Shown here in pieces: positions 12,298-25,811 of a DNA stretch of 64,000 nt. Where the stretch lies: the NCBI GenBank assembly GCA_028023455.1, contig JAQFVV010000014.1, positions 4,343,336 to 4,407,335 on the forward strand. Reading direction: 5' to 3'. Positions within the stretch are counted from its first letter, which is position 1. Every line of letters begins with the position of its first letter. The translations under genes and the position numbers were made by a program. The DNA is from Epiperipatus broadwayi (taxonomy: Eukaryota > Onychophora > Udeonychophora > Euonychophora > Peripatidae). The notes beneath the pieces were generated by a model that saw nothing but the letters and a program-made list of their open reading frames with translations, was not told where the DNA came from and searched no databases.

Positions 12298-13526
12298 TTT
12301 TTTTTTTTGTAGTTAGTATAGTATCTTTTGATTCTGTGCATTTTTCCTTCCAAAATCTTTTTAAATGTGTGTGTTTTTATTTTTCTTAAATGCATCTAAA
12401 AAAATATCGAGATACATATTCTTGAGACATTGTAATTAATAAAATCTGTACGGGAAGCATCTTGAATAATTTTAATAATCTACTCCATGAGAAAATATGA
12501 ATAGAATAACACTTCCAATCTTATTATTTATAGTAACAAACATCAACATTTTTTTAATTGATAAGCCAATCATTTTTTTTAGAGTTGCAATATATATATA
12601 CATACACACACATTATTATGTTAAATGCTATGAGACCAATTTCATCTCAATATGCATATATGTAAAAGAATCTTTAAATAATCCACTATAGGCAAAAGTT
12701 TCTGCAAATTTCTTTTTTAATAAATAAATGGTGAAGAAAATGATTGTATTTATAAAATGTGCTAATTTCCATATGATAATGTTTTGAACATTTTTCATTT
12801 TTGTTTTATTCTCAGCTAAGAATAACTTTAACTAATTTTTGGGTAATATTTAATAATTATCTGAATTAGCTTTTGAGGAGATATAAAAAATACTTTCTAA
12901 AAAAAATTTAAAGACAAATCCAGGCATACAATTCACAGATAGATATACTATTGTTGCACCATATGATGCTTTATATATATGGGTAAAAGATTAATTGATT
13001 TCATTCATTACAAATTTCCATATAAATTTCTTTTTCTTTTCATAGATCCAATTGAGTTTGATCTAAAATTAAATAAAAAAAACAGAAATAAAAAAAAAGC
13101 AATTCAATTTAGAGCTTAACACTTTCTCATTTGATTTATAATCAAAATCCAATCAGATTTTTTTAAAAACTTGCATCTTAAAAATATTTAAGAATTATAA
13201 TATATAATTTCATTATTAACAAATACCAAAATTTTTGAATAATATAAGATAAATATGTAATTTCATTTATATACATACATTTATTCAATAATTTAAGATA
13301 AATAGGACAATTAATCATAACACTAATATCTGTTGCAGATTTTTCTAATGTTTTGAATTATTTAAACTATTAGCAGTTTTAGCTTAAGATAAACGAACAA
13401 AATATTACATAATCCTAGTTTTGACAATAGTTTTCACTAGCAAATCCTCTTTCTTTCACTTCAGTTGTCACCCAATGTATTTTGAATAATGAATATATTC
13501 TAGATGATATGCTTAATAAATTTTTC

Positions 13527-13693
13527 TCATCCATACCCTAGACTAGTTTCTGCCATATGGATTTCATTAAGACAGAACTTTTGGATTTAGTTCATTTGAT
13601 CACCAAAACTACTAGGTGCATTAGAACTACATCTAAAACTCCTCATTGATTAAACCATAAGCTAGAAACTAGTCTGAAGATATGGATAATATT
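13527..13693. repeat. Small foldback with two decayed hammerhead cores
   Basis: GAAACTAGTC occurs on the plus strand near 13663 and, inverted, on the minus strand near 13549, facing outward in a short inverted repeat. The plus copy has CCTCA then TTGATTA in place of CTGATGA; the minus copy has a similarly worn box. It appears to be a third, older member of the hammerhead-bearing group. Confidence 0.45.
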
Positions 13694-14297
13694 GTACTGG
13701 ATATGGATTTACTAAAAAATACATTAATTGATTACTTAAGATTACACTAAATGTCATAAATAGAGAAAATGAGAATTTGCTGCTTCATAAGAATATTAAT
13801 TCATTTAATAGGCTCACTTATTTTTTCTAAGAATACACCATAAAAACAAAGTTTATTTTTAAAGAGAAAGAATATGTCAAATTCACATATAAATAAGAGA
13901 TGTGTAAACACATTTTTTCATAAAATGCACAAATTCTTAAATTAAAATTTGTCATTTAATAGTTTCATATGAAGTTTAATATAACTGTGAATTTTGTACA
14001 TTTTTTATTTTTTCAAAAAAGGAATCAAATTTAACTACTATAATGCCAGATACAAATGTTTTAAATTATGTAAAAGATTGATGATTTGTAAAACATTAAG
14101 ATAAAATAATTTGTGTTTTTAATTTTCAAAGGCTAGAAAAATCCTAAATTAGTCTATTCATGATTTATTTATTGAATATTGTTTAATTAATTGAGTTTAA
14201 AAAAGATATTTGTTACATGATCTTGTAAACACTCTAACTAATCTTCTTTTTAAAATAGATTAAATTAAAAAAAAAAAAATTGTAAGAACATACTTAC

Positions 14298-14575
14298 AAT
14301 TTTTTCAGAATCAAGGTTTCTTAAGCAGTTTTTTATGGTGGCAGTTTTAGATGTTCCAGTATCTCCAACAAGTACTACTGGTCGTTTGGCTTCCATCATT
14401 AATTTTAATAACCAAGTAGTGCGAACGGTATCAACTGTAGAAACAAGAATTTGACTAAATGTTAATTCAGGATTGTGTACATAAGCAGGCACTAAACGAA
14501 TCCAGGGCATCCATCTATATTTTTTGTCATCAAAATAATATTCATACATAGTGGGAAGATTTGTTGGTAATTCAC
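14298..14575 (-). CDS. DNAH10: Internal exon of axonemal dynein heavy chain (DNAH10-like), AAA3 P-loop
   Basis: This 278-bp exon has an acceptor (TGTTTTAACAG before 14575) and a donor (AAATT|GTAAGTA after 14298). After two bases completing a glycine codon it reads 92 codons: ELPTNLPTMYEYYFDDKKY, WMPWIRLVPAYVHNP, the VDTVRTTWLL motif, then the Walker A loop GDTGTSKT near the end. This is the start of AAA module 3 of a dynein heavy chain; the P-loop binds nucleotide and AAA3 gates motor release from the microtubule. The exon ends in phase 0, so the next exon, which I did not find in the window, should open on a full codon with the INFSSRT-type region of AAA3. No stops or frameshifts are present and the third codon positions are A/T-rich like the surroundings. 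Confidence 0.93.
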
Positions 14576-14647
14576 CTGTTAAAACAATATATGTACAGGT
14601 TCATACAAAGTCATACAAATTTACATACATATATATATATGATGTAT

Positions 14648-14815
14648 ATATATAAGACATTTTGCAGGTTTATCTATGTAAGATTTTAATTAGATATTTC
14701 AATATTTCAATTTAATCACACAAGCCTTTAACTGGGTTTGTATGATCAAGTCGAAATGGAAGGCATATCTAATTTAAAATCTTACATGGATGAACCCGCA
14801 AAATATGTCTTTTAT
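14648..14815. repeat. Foldback, ~45-bp arms
   Basis: TAAGACATTTTGCAGGTTTA and ATGTAAGATTTTAATTAGAT (left) pair with the inverted ATCTAATTTAAAATCTTACAT and GCAAAATATGTCTTTTA (right) around a loop of about 75 bp. Confidence 0.75.
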
Positions 14816-14829
14816 ATCTGCAACTCATG

Positions 14830-14872
14830 AAAACATTGATATATATATATATATATATATATATCAATGTTT

Positions 14873-14922
<50 letters not shown>
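14830..14922. repeat. AT palindrome and (AT)n tract near exon acceptor
   Basis: AAAACATTGAT-(AT)n-ATCAATGTTTT (14830-14873) followed by a further (AT)n run to about 14922, inside the 25-kb intron about 260 bp from the acceptor of the AAA3 exon. Confidence 0.9.
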
Positions 14923-14926
<4 letters not shown>

Positions 14927-14999
14927 TGGAGAAGTAATATCAAGAAAACTTGAAATAAACTGGTTTCTTTAATATTATATCTATTATTTAACTCTACTA

Positions 15000-17900
15000 C
15001 ACTATAGTACAAATTTAAAATATTTAATTTCTCCTATCATATATAAACTTTAATAAAAGTTATTCCAAAACTCAGATGTGACTGTAGTATCTGTCAGTAT
15101 ACATAAAGTTGTTTTCAATTTCAATTTTTAATTGCTATGTGATTCTCTATTTCTCTAAAATACCCACACAATTATACCAACATATACACAGAAAATGCAA
15201 CTTTATTTGAAAATGAGAATGTCTAATTCAACATACACAGAAATGTAAAACCTGATTTTCATTTAAACAATAATACCAAATTTTGAAGACATATTAATAG
15301 TTCTCTGAAATATCTAATATAAACTAAGAAAACAAAAACAAGAATAAAACACAAGTATAAATACATTATTATCATAAACCAGATAATAAACACTCAGAAG
15401 TAGAAATAAATGGTATTAATATAGTTCAGTCTACCCATTTAATTGAGTTAAAACTAAATAAAAAATAAAATGCTTGTATTTATTATTGAATCTGTAGCTA
15501 TAAAAAATAAATAAATTTAAAAAAATAATAAATTTTGTAATAAAGATGATTTATTTATCAAAACAATATCAATTCTTTAGCAAAACAAATATGTTGATGA
15601 CAAATAAAGTATACACAGAAATGAAAATTCATTGAGAATAACTGCATTAGATATCCACACTTATTTTTAAATTTATACTTACAAGTATATATTAAATTAA
15701 AAATATTAAAAGATAATCCATGCACAAAATGTATATGGTAGACTCACTATGAATTGAACAGAAAATGTGAACATGTGTATACAAAGTAAGTGGGGACATT
15801 TATTATGGATTTGCTTTTCTGTATCCATTTTAATTGTTTAGTAAAAAAATATTTTTACTGCACTATATATTATTTTCATGATATTATTTCATATATTATT
15901 GTAGTTATGAATTCAAAAATAAAAACAGACATTTTTAATCTATTAGTTTTATTTTATTCAATAGTAAATTTATGTAGATCAACAAAGTTGGTAGACCATA
16001 CATTATATTAGCACCAAAATACTTATGACGAATTTAAACTGTTATAAAGTCTTACTCAATTAGCAAATTACAAATTGAATATAATTATTTCTATAAGAAT
16101 TTTAAACAAAGTATTTATATATATATATAAAAAATACAAACTCAAAATGTTTTACAAATATTGCATGAATTATTATATTCTACATAGAAATTGTAAAAGT
16201 AACTTACAATCTTATTAAACACATTTGTTTATGTGCAATATCAAAACATAAACTTAAAAATATAATTTTAATTAATAAACAGCAAATACATTATTCTTTT
16301 ATGTTAAAACACCCATATGCACACATATATAACTTAAACGTTATATTATAAAATGTTAATAATAAAAGTCAAGTCAAATAAATAGTTATTTTAATGAAAT
16401 CAACTATTAAAATAATTAGATTTCAATCATTCATATATATGTATAAAATAATTATTTATTTTAACTAATATCACTAATCAAGACTCAAAATGTAGATCAA
16501 GTCATATCTTAACAACTAAATGTGAAGGAAATAAAATTAGAACTCAATTACACAATTATTAATTATGATGCACTCAACAATAATCAAATACAAAATCATG
16601 AAATGAAATAGTAATTTAACACATCTTAATTACTGGAAGTCGATTATTATAAAAGCTAAATTAACTAATTTCAAGTTTAGTTTCATCTTTAATAAATGAA
16701 TTAGTCACTACACATATTTATTTTGCTGTGTTTGAATACCAAATGCATCAGAAAGATAAATCAATAGTTTGGACAAATTTTCTTTGTTTATAAAATCTTC
16801 ATTAGCAAAGAACTCTAATATCACTCAAATAAACAATAAATACATTACTCTTTAACATTAACAATAATAATTTCAAAAGTGAAATTATCTTTAATATAAT
16901 AATTAGAGAAATTCTTAATGATATCATTCTAAACTTGAATTTCAAAGAAGACAAATATCATCAAACATATTTATATATCTAAATAAATTTATTTTAACAT
17001 TTAATTTATAGATAATGCATCATGAGTAAACACATTTTGTCATAGGATTAAATGCTATTGCTCTAACCTAAAACAATGTAATTATTAATTCCTCCTGAAA
17101 TGCCTAATATATACATATATCAACTATATAATTCAATATCCAACTTTGGTTTACAGCAAGATACTTTAAGGAAAGTGATGACAATGTCATGCAATAGGAA
17201 TATTATGAAACAATAGAGGATACTGATTGCCTCATTGATGATTGATGACTGGAAATAAAAGAACTTTATTCTTAATGAACATTGCTACTTAAAATTTTGG
17301 AAAATGAATAGAACAATACCATAAACTTTAAATACATATTATTTTTGTGTATCAACATTTATAAATATTTAATTTTATTTTCTTTGCCTTTAAAACCTGC
17401 TTACTTTGCAATAATCCTTGTTTATAAAATCATTAGATAAAAAATGGGAAAAGATCATTGGGTTAAATACTTTTTTATTTAATAAAATGTAGATCATCCT
17501 TACACAGTGACTTGACCAGGTTAATAATTAAACTTAATACAAAGATAAGATTTTATTGTTCTTCATATTAAATTAATTCACTTATGATATGACATAATTC
17601 TTGTTTATTATTAAGTTAATTAATTTATTAATATTTGATTATTTGTTATTCAGTATAAATGATTAATATCCTCGAATGAAAGGTCTTTTCTTTCAATAAT
17701 AGGGACCATATCATAGATGGGAGGTGTTATAAAAATGGAATTTCCTCAAAAGGATTTGATATTACACAAGTTTTCATTTATACTTATATTGTTTAATTTA
17801 AATTTAGTTAGCTAGTGTTATCATAATCTTTGAAATTATAAAATGTTATTTATTTTTGCAATCTATTACATATTGTTTGTGCAATGATACATATCTACTA

Positions 17901-18600
17901 TGGGATATGAAAAGGTATAATTTTAAAATGTATATACTAATATAGTAGAAATGTATTTAAACATTTGTAATCAAAAATTTTGTTATATAAAGATAAATTT
18001 AAATTGTTTTCAGTTAATAAATATTGTACATTTATTTTAAATTTAAGAAGGTCTCTGATTTATTTAAATTATTTATTTTATTTTCATAATAAAATAAAAT
18101 TGAATACATATACCCACAGATATATATCATCCTAACTTAACATCATGATAACTTGGTTGAAATGAATTTTGAGAATCTATCAAACATATAAAAGTATTAT
18201 TATTGCTATGGGATATCAATTGACCCCTGAAGAGAGTTAAGTGTAAATTTAACCCTGAGTTCAAATACTGAGCATAACAGAATAATACAAAGAGGTGAAG
18301 ATTGAATGAACAGGTTTAAATTGTATTTATATTGAATGTTTAAATATTAAATTATCATATTTGAAATAGATGCAATCATGGATTAGATTTTTATCACATC
18401 ATTCATAGCATCCTATATGGAGACCCTATATATGACTATAGTCAGATGCATTTATCATCATTTCCTTAAGGGAACATGGACCATTACAAAAAGAAGAACT
18501 ATTAATCACAAATAAAAAAAATAAATTTAAAGTGTGACTGAATTAATCAGTAGTAACCATTATTGTGATGCAAAAGTGGTTATTCTAATTCCAAAAGAAA
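15000..18600. other. Intron sequence, no feature seen
   Basis: A+T-rich with short AT runs only; the open frame at 15790-16011 is low-complexity and unsupported. Confidence 0.6.
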
Positions 18601-18601
18601 A

Positions 18602-18660
18602 AGATAAAAATAAAAACAAAATAATAATAATAACAATAATAATAATGTGATGATGATGAC
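18602..18660. repeat. A-rich and (AAT)n/(GAT)n tract
   Basis: AATAATAATAATAACAATAA-type repeats followed by GATGATGATGAC, upstream of the decayed LINE. Confidence 0.8.
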
Positions 18661-20922
18661 AACACAGGGTTTATATTCAATTGCAATAGTCCCTTTCAAC
18701 CAGAAACAAGTCCCCATATCAACACTATACAACATCCAGCTTATCTCAATGGGGCCATTTACCATTAAAATAATTGAAAAAATACTCAAAGATAGCCCAG
18801 AGACATACATTCTGACACACACAGCCAGTTTGCAAAGAAGCAACTGCTGCAAAATCTGTGCTGATATTCAAAACAGTCTTGAACTCAGTTCAGGACTGAG
18901 AAAAGTATGCACCAATTGCAGTTCAACTTGATATAGAATCGGCTTTTGACTCAGTTCACATTAATACATTAATTAACATGCTATCTGACACCATAATTCC
19001 ACGAACTCATCTGTACCTGCTCACAAACCAACTACTTATCAGAGAAATCCATATTACACTATTCATCCTCACATAATCCATATCCCAAGGCTTCCCACTC
19101 AGCTCACTGCTATTTACTTTTTACATCAACCCACTCATACTCAAAATCCATCAAAGTAAGAAAGGCATCTAGGTATCAGGTACATCACAACATATAGCCT
19201 GATTGCACATATGGATGACATCACAGTCATCTTTCTAGAAAGTAGATACCAATACTATGGAAAATACTTTAAGACTTCCAATGAGTAGGTGTACCATCTA
19301 AAATTTAATAAGAACAAGACTGCTGCCTGATCACTATACACCAGTAAGCCATGTGCACAAATTTTCCAAGGCAAACCATCTGCTTTCCTCACCTTTCCTT
19401 TCTACATGAGGACAAATGCAATGAACAAAAAATCCAGAACATGTTAAAAAACAAAGCAGAATGGATCACTGCTTCACTATTAAAAGTATACCTCTCAATA
19501 TATGCTAAAGTGCAATTGTTCAATCAGTTGGTGATCACCAAGATTATCTACTGTTTGCCCATAATTAAATTCTCCAAAGCTTTCACATCAAAAATCCCTT
19601 TATTTGCAATAAACTTCTATGGAGTAGAAAGACAGTGTCATTATCTGCAAAATACCCTAGTCATCCAGCAATACACAATGGTTTGGTGTTACACAACATA
19701 GATATTTTTCCAAATACAGAAGACTGCAAACCTTATAATAGCCACCCCTAGACATTTTTCAGAACTTCAATGTCTAATGCAAATGATATCTACAGACAAA
19801 CCACAACCTTCACATTGCTATCTGACATCAGACATAAAACAGTTTAGAATCATACATACTCAAATATCTCTCCAAACAACAACAAAATATTCATATTGGC
19901 AGATCTATGCACTAGTATACTCATGACATCCACCAGAAATTTTCATCCAGATTCTCAGAATAAACAACTGACAGCTGCTTAAAAAATTTAAAAAATGGTC
20001 CATGGAGCCCAAATTTTTTGATTTCCTTCTTATGCCTTGCCAACACCATACTTTCTAAGATACTGATGCTTGTATACAAAAATAGACTCCTTCTGCACAC
20101 TATTCCACCAAGCAGAAGAAACTCAACAACATCTGTTTTGCATTAAACAATATATGATATGAAATAACTAATACATGCAGACAACCAAACATCTCTCTAC
20201 AGGGTATCATCAGCTCATTCTGCAGAACATCCACTCCCACAGTCTGCACAGAAACTTTTGTGCTTTATGCATTTTGGTACATGTGATGCACATTCACTTT
20301 TGGCAATAATGCAAGATGATATATATTGACATTTCATAACAAATTAGCACAATTAAAAAACAGAGACAATAAAATAGCATACCCAGACATCTTCATGGAC
20401 ACTTGGTCACTCACAAAACAATGCTCAAATCTGTAATAGTTCTGCCATTTCTCAAATCACTTAATATACTCGAAAAAAGAATGCAAGAAAACTGACATCA
20501 CAAAATCCAAGAATCGATAGATGATAATAAAACATACAAAATATTGCCAGAAGAAACATACCCCAGCTTACAAAACCAATATATAAAGACTAACAAACTA
20601 TTACAAAGCATAAACACAAAATATATTTATATGTACCATATACATTGTGTCTTAATTATCAACATGTAAATACGATAATTTTGAGAAACAATTTAAAGAA
20701 AATCAATGGAATTAAAAAAACTAACAGAGGCCATATAAATTTAGTCTTGTAACCTAGGACATACAATCCATCACTCACCCAGTTTATATCTGTAAAGACT
20801 TGTAAAGAACTTAGATAGAGACAATATTCATAATCCTCAGAAACATCAATGTAAACACATGTATAAGGAAAGTATTAATGTAACCCACTCTTCTAGTCTG
20901 AATAAAATTTCTTTTTGAAACA
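18640..20922 (+). mobile_element. Decayed non-LTR retrotransposon (unclassified clade)
   Basis: Reverse-transcriptase traces on the plus strand: VQLDIESAFDSVHINTLI (from about 18915, motif A), SQGFPLSSLLFTFYINPL (from about 19080, motif B) and AHMDDITVIFLE (about 19210, motif C with the D-D pair). Later traces include an intact 116-codon piece at 19351-19701. The copy ends in an AATAAAATTTC string near 20905 followed by trinucleotide repeats (20922-21055); similar repeats precede it (18602-18660). Stops are frequent. The SQGFPLS form resembles R2-, R4- or Jockey-type RTs rather than the RTE copies. Confidence 0.65.
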
Positions 20923-20977
20923 TCATCATCATCATCATCATAATAATAATAACAACAATAACAACAACAACAACAAC

Positions 20978-21041
<64 letters not shown>

Positions 21042-21055
21042 CAACAACAACAACA
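20922..21055. repeat. (ATC)n, (AAT)n, (AAC)n trinucleotide tract
   Basis: Mixed trinucleotide microsatellite at the 3' end of the decayed LINE. The minus-strand frame reads a run of leucines and is not a gene. Confidence 0.95.
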
Positions 21056-21059
21056 CTAC

Positions 21060-22900
21060 ATTATAGATTAATTTTATGAAGACTTTTATAAATTAAGTTG
21101 TGAACCAAAATACATCCATATATAGAACATACAGATACATTATTCTGATTAATATTTTGTGATTGTGTTTTTTAATTACTTCTGAAAAAACTTTTCTTTC
21201 TAAAATTCTTCAACATTTCATATAGTGATAGGCTATCAATATAGTTTATCTCTGCCATATCTTCCCAATAAAAAAAGTCAATGGTATACATCTTTAAAAT
21301 ATCTTTGAAATAATCTTTATAACATAAACAGGGGCTATCTTTTCTACAAACTATCATTAAGTTCATTACAAAATACCCTTTTAGCAATTCTGCAATTCTG
21401 ATAGTCTTCATTCATTCAACTATAATATATTAGGCAAATTGAAGAATGTATTGATCATATGTTATTGTCATTATATCTTTAAAAGTATACAGACTCTCTT
21501 TAAATGCAACTTTTTTGATGCCTTTATGTTATAACAATAGGATGCCCAAATCTCAATTCCATATAATAAAGTAGGTAAGTAGGAACTGGACATATAACTG
21601 AGTTAGTTGTGGTAATTTATCTATAACTTATTAAAAGTAGGAGTGGTGCATTGGAATTTGTGCAGTGCTCCACTTTTCTATTTAAAAAGCTAACAAGATA
21701 TATTGGCTTATATTTCAAGATGATACCCATTGAAAGTAAACATTTCTAAAAATTTTACCAACCACTACCTGATAAAAAAAACTGTTTTAAACATTAATTA
21801 CTAAATCAAGTCTTTATATTTTATAGTCAAAACATTAAAAACATTCTGTAAATTATTTTTTAACTATCAAAAAAAAAAATTGACATATTGTAAACTCAGA
21901 ATTCAAGAAGATGAAGATTATTTTTATGTGTAATTGATTTAAATTAAAAATTTCCACTATCAAATCTGTATCATATCTTAATCATTAATTTATTAAACTG
22001 TCTATAAACAGTTCCACTACAGTCATAAAAATGAATATTATGTTGAAACACATTGATTAGCACCAGTTTTCATTTCAAATTTCCCAGATTTTCCACTTGT
22101 AGAAATATTACTTCCTTTCATTTTGTTATATAGAAGTTGTATAATACAAATAAACTTGGGTGGACATCTAATTAATTTCAAACAATGTCATACATCAGTT
22201 TGATTAATTAAATAAAGTCATTGATTAAATCAATAAAAGAAATATATGAATCACCTTTGTTCTTGACACTTTTTCTTCATTTTTCTGTCAACAAAAACCA
22301 TAGAAATAGTCTCTGGATTCTCTAAAACCACAATGTATTTGATAGCTATCTATTCTGGCTAGAAAGAAACCTATTCACAGAATCTTTAACTGTACTTTTG
22401 CTGTAGTGAATATTAATAATATTCTAAAATAATTACTCCAATTTTATTTATTTCCTTCATTTTCAAAATTAGAACAATTAGAAGCATCATTAAAATCAGA
22501 TGGCACATGGGGCAAGTTCATGAATTGATGCATTTCTAAAAAAAATCCAATATTTTGAAAAATCTCCAAGTGACTCATCATAACTTGTAGTCTTTCCATT
22601 TTTAAAATTATAAAATGTTGTTTTGAATTCATTAAACTGGATATTTTTGTGTAAATCTAAATGAATAGATAAAATGAATGTATAATTAAAAGTCATCATC
22701 TCAATTCTTGTTAATTATTCAAAAGTTGATTAAAATACTAATTACATCTATATAAAATATCACTGTCACCATATAAAAATATCATTGCTTGATTTAATTG
22801 TATTGTGATATTATTTTCTATATATTGTTTTCAATGTATTAAAGATCATCTAAAATGTCCACAATCTATTAATATCAATATTTCCTTTGCATTTTTAATT
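21060..22900. other. Intron sequence, no feature seen
   Basis: Open frames of 62-79 codons on the minus strand (21172-21411, 22444-22699) show no domain I recognise and have no splice signals that would tie them to dynein. Confidence 0.5.
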
Positions 22901-22916
22901 TAGTAAAAGCCTTCTT

Positions 22917-23545
22917 ATATAGCACAATGTTTATAAATTGTAATACATTAAAGATCAGCCTTTCAAGCTATTGTGTATGTGGTTTTTCCAAGTGTTAATA
23001 ATAAATGAATACTTTCACTCCCAACACAAGATATAGTATTTATGAAAGAATAAAATGAATCCACTTATTCTTTCAAACCCAAAATGCTTATATATGGGCA
23101 AATCTTAAGTACTGGAAATGAAAGCGTGAGTGAAAGTATTCATTTATTATTAACACTCGTAAAAAGTGCATGCACAATAGCTTGAAAGGCTGATCTTTAA
23201 TGTATTACAATTTATAAATATTGCACTATATAAAAATAAATGCTTATTTACATATGTTTAAGTTTCATTTGAGAGTGACATTTAGTAAATTCTAGATAAT
23301 TTCGTCGACGTCATTCATTCAGACATCGTAAACAGTAATTTAAAGTGAGTGGTCTATCCTCACACTTTCATTTCCAGTACTTAAGATTTGCCCATATATA
23401 AGCATTTGGGTTTGAAAGAATAAGTGGATTCATTTTATTCTTTCATAAATACTATATCTTGTGTTGGGAATGAAAGTACTCATTTATTATTAACACTCGT
23501 AAAAAGCACATGCACAATAGCTTGAAAAGCTGATCTTTAATATAT
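22917..23545. repeat. Compound foldback with 13-bp target-site duplication
   Basis: Flanked by TAAAAGCCTTCTT at 22904-22916 and 23546-23558. Internal blocks recur in both orientations: a TTAAAGATCAGCCTTTCAAGC block at 22948 pairs with inverted copies at 23180 and 23518, and an AAGATATAGTATTTATGAAAG block at 23028 pairs with an inverted copy at 23443. Part of it is the same family as 34333-34576. A 13-bp duplication is long for a cut-and-paste element. Confidence 0.75.
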
Positions 23546-23559
23546 TAAAAGCCTTCTTG

Positions 23560-25700
23560 ACAATTGATGAACTTTTGTTTTTATATCTCTATATTTAATA
23601 TGAAACTCCACATTTGATTTATTATACTGCTGTGTGGAAAATACCATGTACCGTGTTTCTCTTTAATCAAGTTATTAATAATAAAATCATTGTCAAAGAA
23701 ATAAGTTATGATTCTATTTTTAGTGGACCAAACATTTACTCATATTTGGATCTTACATTTCAGAAATATGACAATCCTGAAAATCCAAATTAACAATGTT
23801 AGTGTTTAATAGCCATTAAAATTTTCAATGAATAGTAGATAATTCTAATGGAAAAACATCATTTTTCTCACAAGTATGATTTAAATAAAATATATATTTT
23901 AGTGCAATTATCATTTCAACCATGGAAAGTATTAATCTGAGTTATTTGTCTAACAACATGCACTTTCAAATGCTTGCATGACATGAAGTGCTTTTGTAAT
24001 CTGTTATCAATTGAACTGTAATGTAATTTATTAAATATAATTGTTTGATTATTGACATATTCATGTTCAATTGAAATTATTTTTTGGTCTAAATGAAGTG
24101 CTTATGTTTTGCAATAATTTAATAGTGGCCCATTTGAGTTTGCAGAATCAATTTTATTGTTTCCCTCAACTTTCACCAAAGTCTACTATTTTTACCAACA
24201 AATGTATTAAATAAAAAAAATCATTGGCATTGCTGTACTAAAACATGTTTTTTTCCTCTGAATTTTCTGCATATAAAGGAGTATGTGTATTAATAAAAAG
24301 TGTACAACAACCATTATAAAAGTCAACTATTATCTTTCATTGAGACAATGAGCAATTCAAAGAAGAAGAAATACTAAAGTAGACTTTATGGCAAATCCAA
24401 CACCATGTATTTTATTGGTTGATCTATTCTTCCAAAAAAAAGTGTAATCATCTACATGTTTTTATTAAACTTCTTTTCTCTGAAAGACAAGTTTCATTAA
24501 GAACACCTATATTGAACTTAATTTTTGTCAGTTCACTAGCTACTAATTATGGTATTCATTCAAATTTTATATACACTGTATTGACTAAAGTTTGTATATT
24601 TCATGTATCTACATTTAGAAAAAAATAGATTTATAAAACTTATCTTTAGTATTTCCATTGCTTCTTTCTTTATCACTATTGCTCATATTATTATATTTTG
24701 GTAATTTGCTAGGAATGACAATTTAGCAAAATTTTGTGAGATTATTTTTAGATATTTTCTATTAATTTCCACTTATATGGCAGAGAGAAGATCCCTCAAT
24801 AGTGTTGCCTAAATATCCAGTATTTTCCCAGCTAAAACTCTTTTTCAAATTCAGTTGTCACCTGATTCATTAATGATTGTACTGACTCTAGAAAAAAATC
24901 ACAACTACCACATCTCTGTCCATCATTGCTTTTTTAACTTTTGAGAATTTTAAATAAAAATAATAATAATAAAGTATTTTAGTCAAAAAAGCTATGTGTG
25001 TTGTTAAAGAACAAGACATAGTTGCATAAGCACATAATTTCATAGTAGCAGGTAATATAGAGAAAATATCATTAAATCCTACACTTATTTAAGTGACTCA
25101 AAACATAAAGAAAATGAAGGTAAATAATATTGTTTGTGTTAGAAAGAGTATTTAGACTTTCATAAACAAACATGATATCTTACAAGATAGCAGAACATAC
25201 TCATTTTACCTTCATATTTAAAGATCATTCCACTATTCACCATTGTAAAAACCAAAGAATCTCATGGCTGAATAAGTACATTAAAAAAACAAATATTTAT
25301 TAAATTTTTTTATTTATAAAAGTTTGTTTAAAATGATATATTATCCTTTGATTAACTGAAAGATTTCAAATGATTCTATTCCTTCATATATCTTCCAAAA
25401 ACAAATATTCAACTATATATGCATTGAACCAATTGATTTTTTTCTCCATATGCTAAATATTAATACTGTATTTTGTAGCAATAAGATTTTTTACTGAGCC
25501 CCCCATTAGATATCACAAGAACTATTAATTTCACTGTAGAATATAGACTTATAATAATTATGAAATGATACCGTGCACTATGTAAACTCTAGAAGATAGT
25601 ATACTTTACAATATTCACACTTCATTATATATTAAAGGACAAAAATAGTGAGGATATTCAGATAGTTTTTAAAGTTTTTAAAAGCTTCCACTCTGGTTGC
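23560..25700. other. Intron sequence, no feature seen
   Basis: A+T-rich noncoding sequence; the 69-codon frame at 24419 is unsupported. Confidence 0.6.
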
Positions 25701-25705
25701 TAATA

Positions 25706-25811
25706 ATTTTTATAAGTATAGATATTTATTATTGTTATATATATATATTCTATCACAGATTTTTATAAGTATAGATATTTATTATTGTTATATATATATA
25801 TTCTATCACAG
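25706..25811. repeat. Exact tandem duplication, 53 bp x 2
   Basis: The unit ATTTTTATAAG ... TTCTATCACAG occurs at 25706-25758 and again at 25759-25811 with no change that I can see; it contains a short (TA)n. Confidence 0.95.

Larger units (their letters stand above)
1..14297 (-). other. Downstream dynein intron (incomplete), repeat-filled
   Basis: Sequence 3' of the AAA3 exon on the minus strand. The next exon, which should carry the rest of AAA3, was not recognised, so this is probably all intron. Stretches where I see no defined feature are 1-1750, 2060-3250, 3460-4619, 5411-6337, 7670-9316, 9632-12230, 12300-13526 and 13694-14297. Confidence 0.6.

Noticed and set aside
18700-18720. AGAAACAAGTCCCC, similar to the 3' half of a hammerhead
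   Set aside because: No CTGATGA or stem II upstream; it lies inside the decayed LINE.
20811-21056. 81-codon minus-strand frame with a long leucine run
   Set aside because: It is a translation of trinucleotide microsatellite.
22444-22699. Two overlapping minus-strand frames of 62 and 67 codons
   Set aside because: I looked for a broken conserved protein across the two frames, but no family match was convincing.
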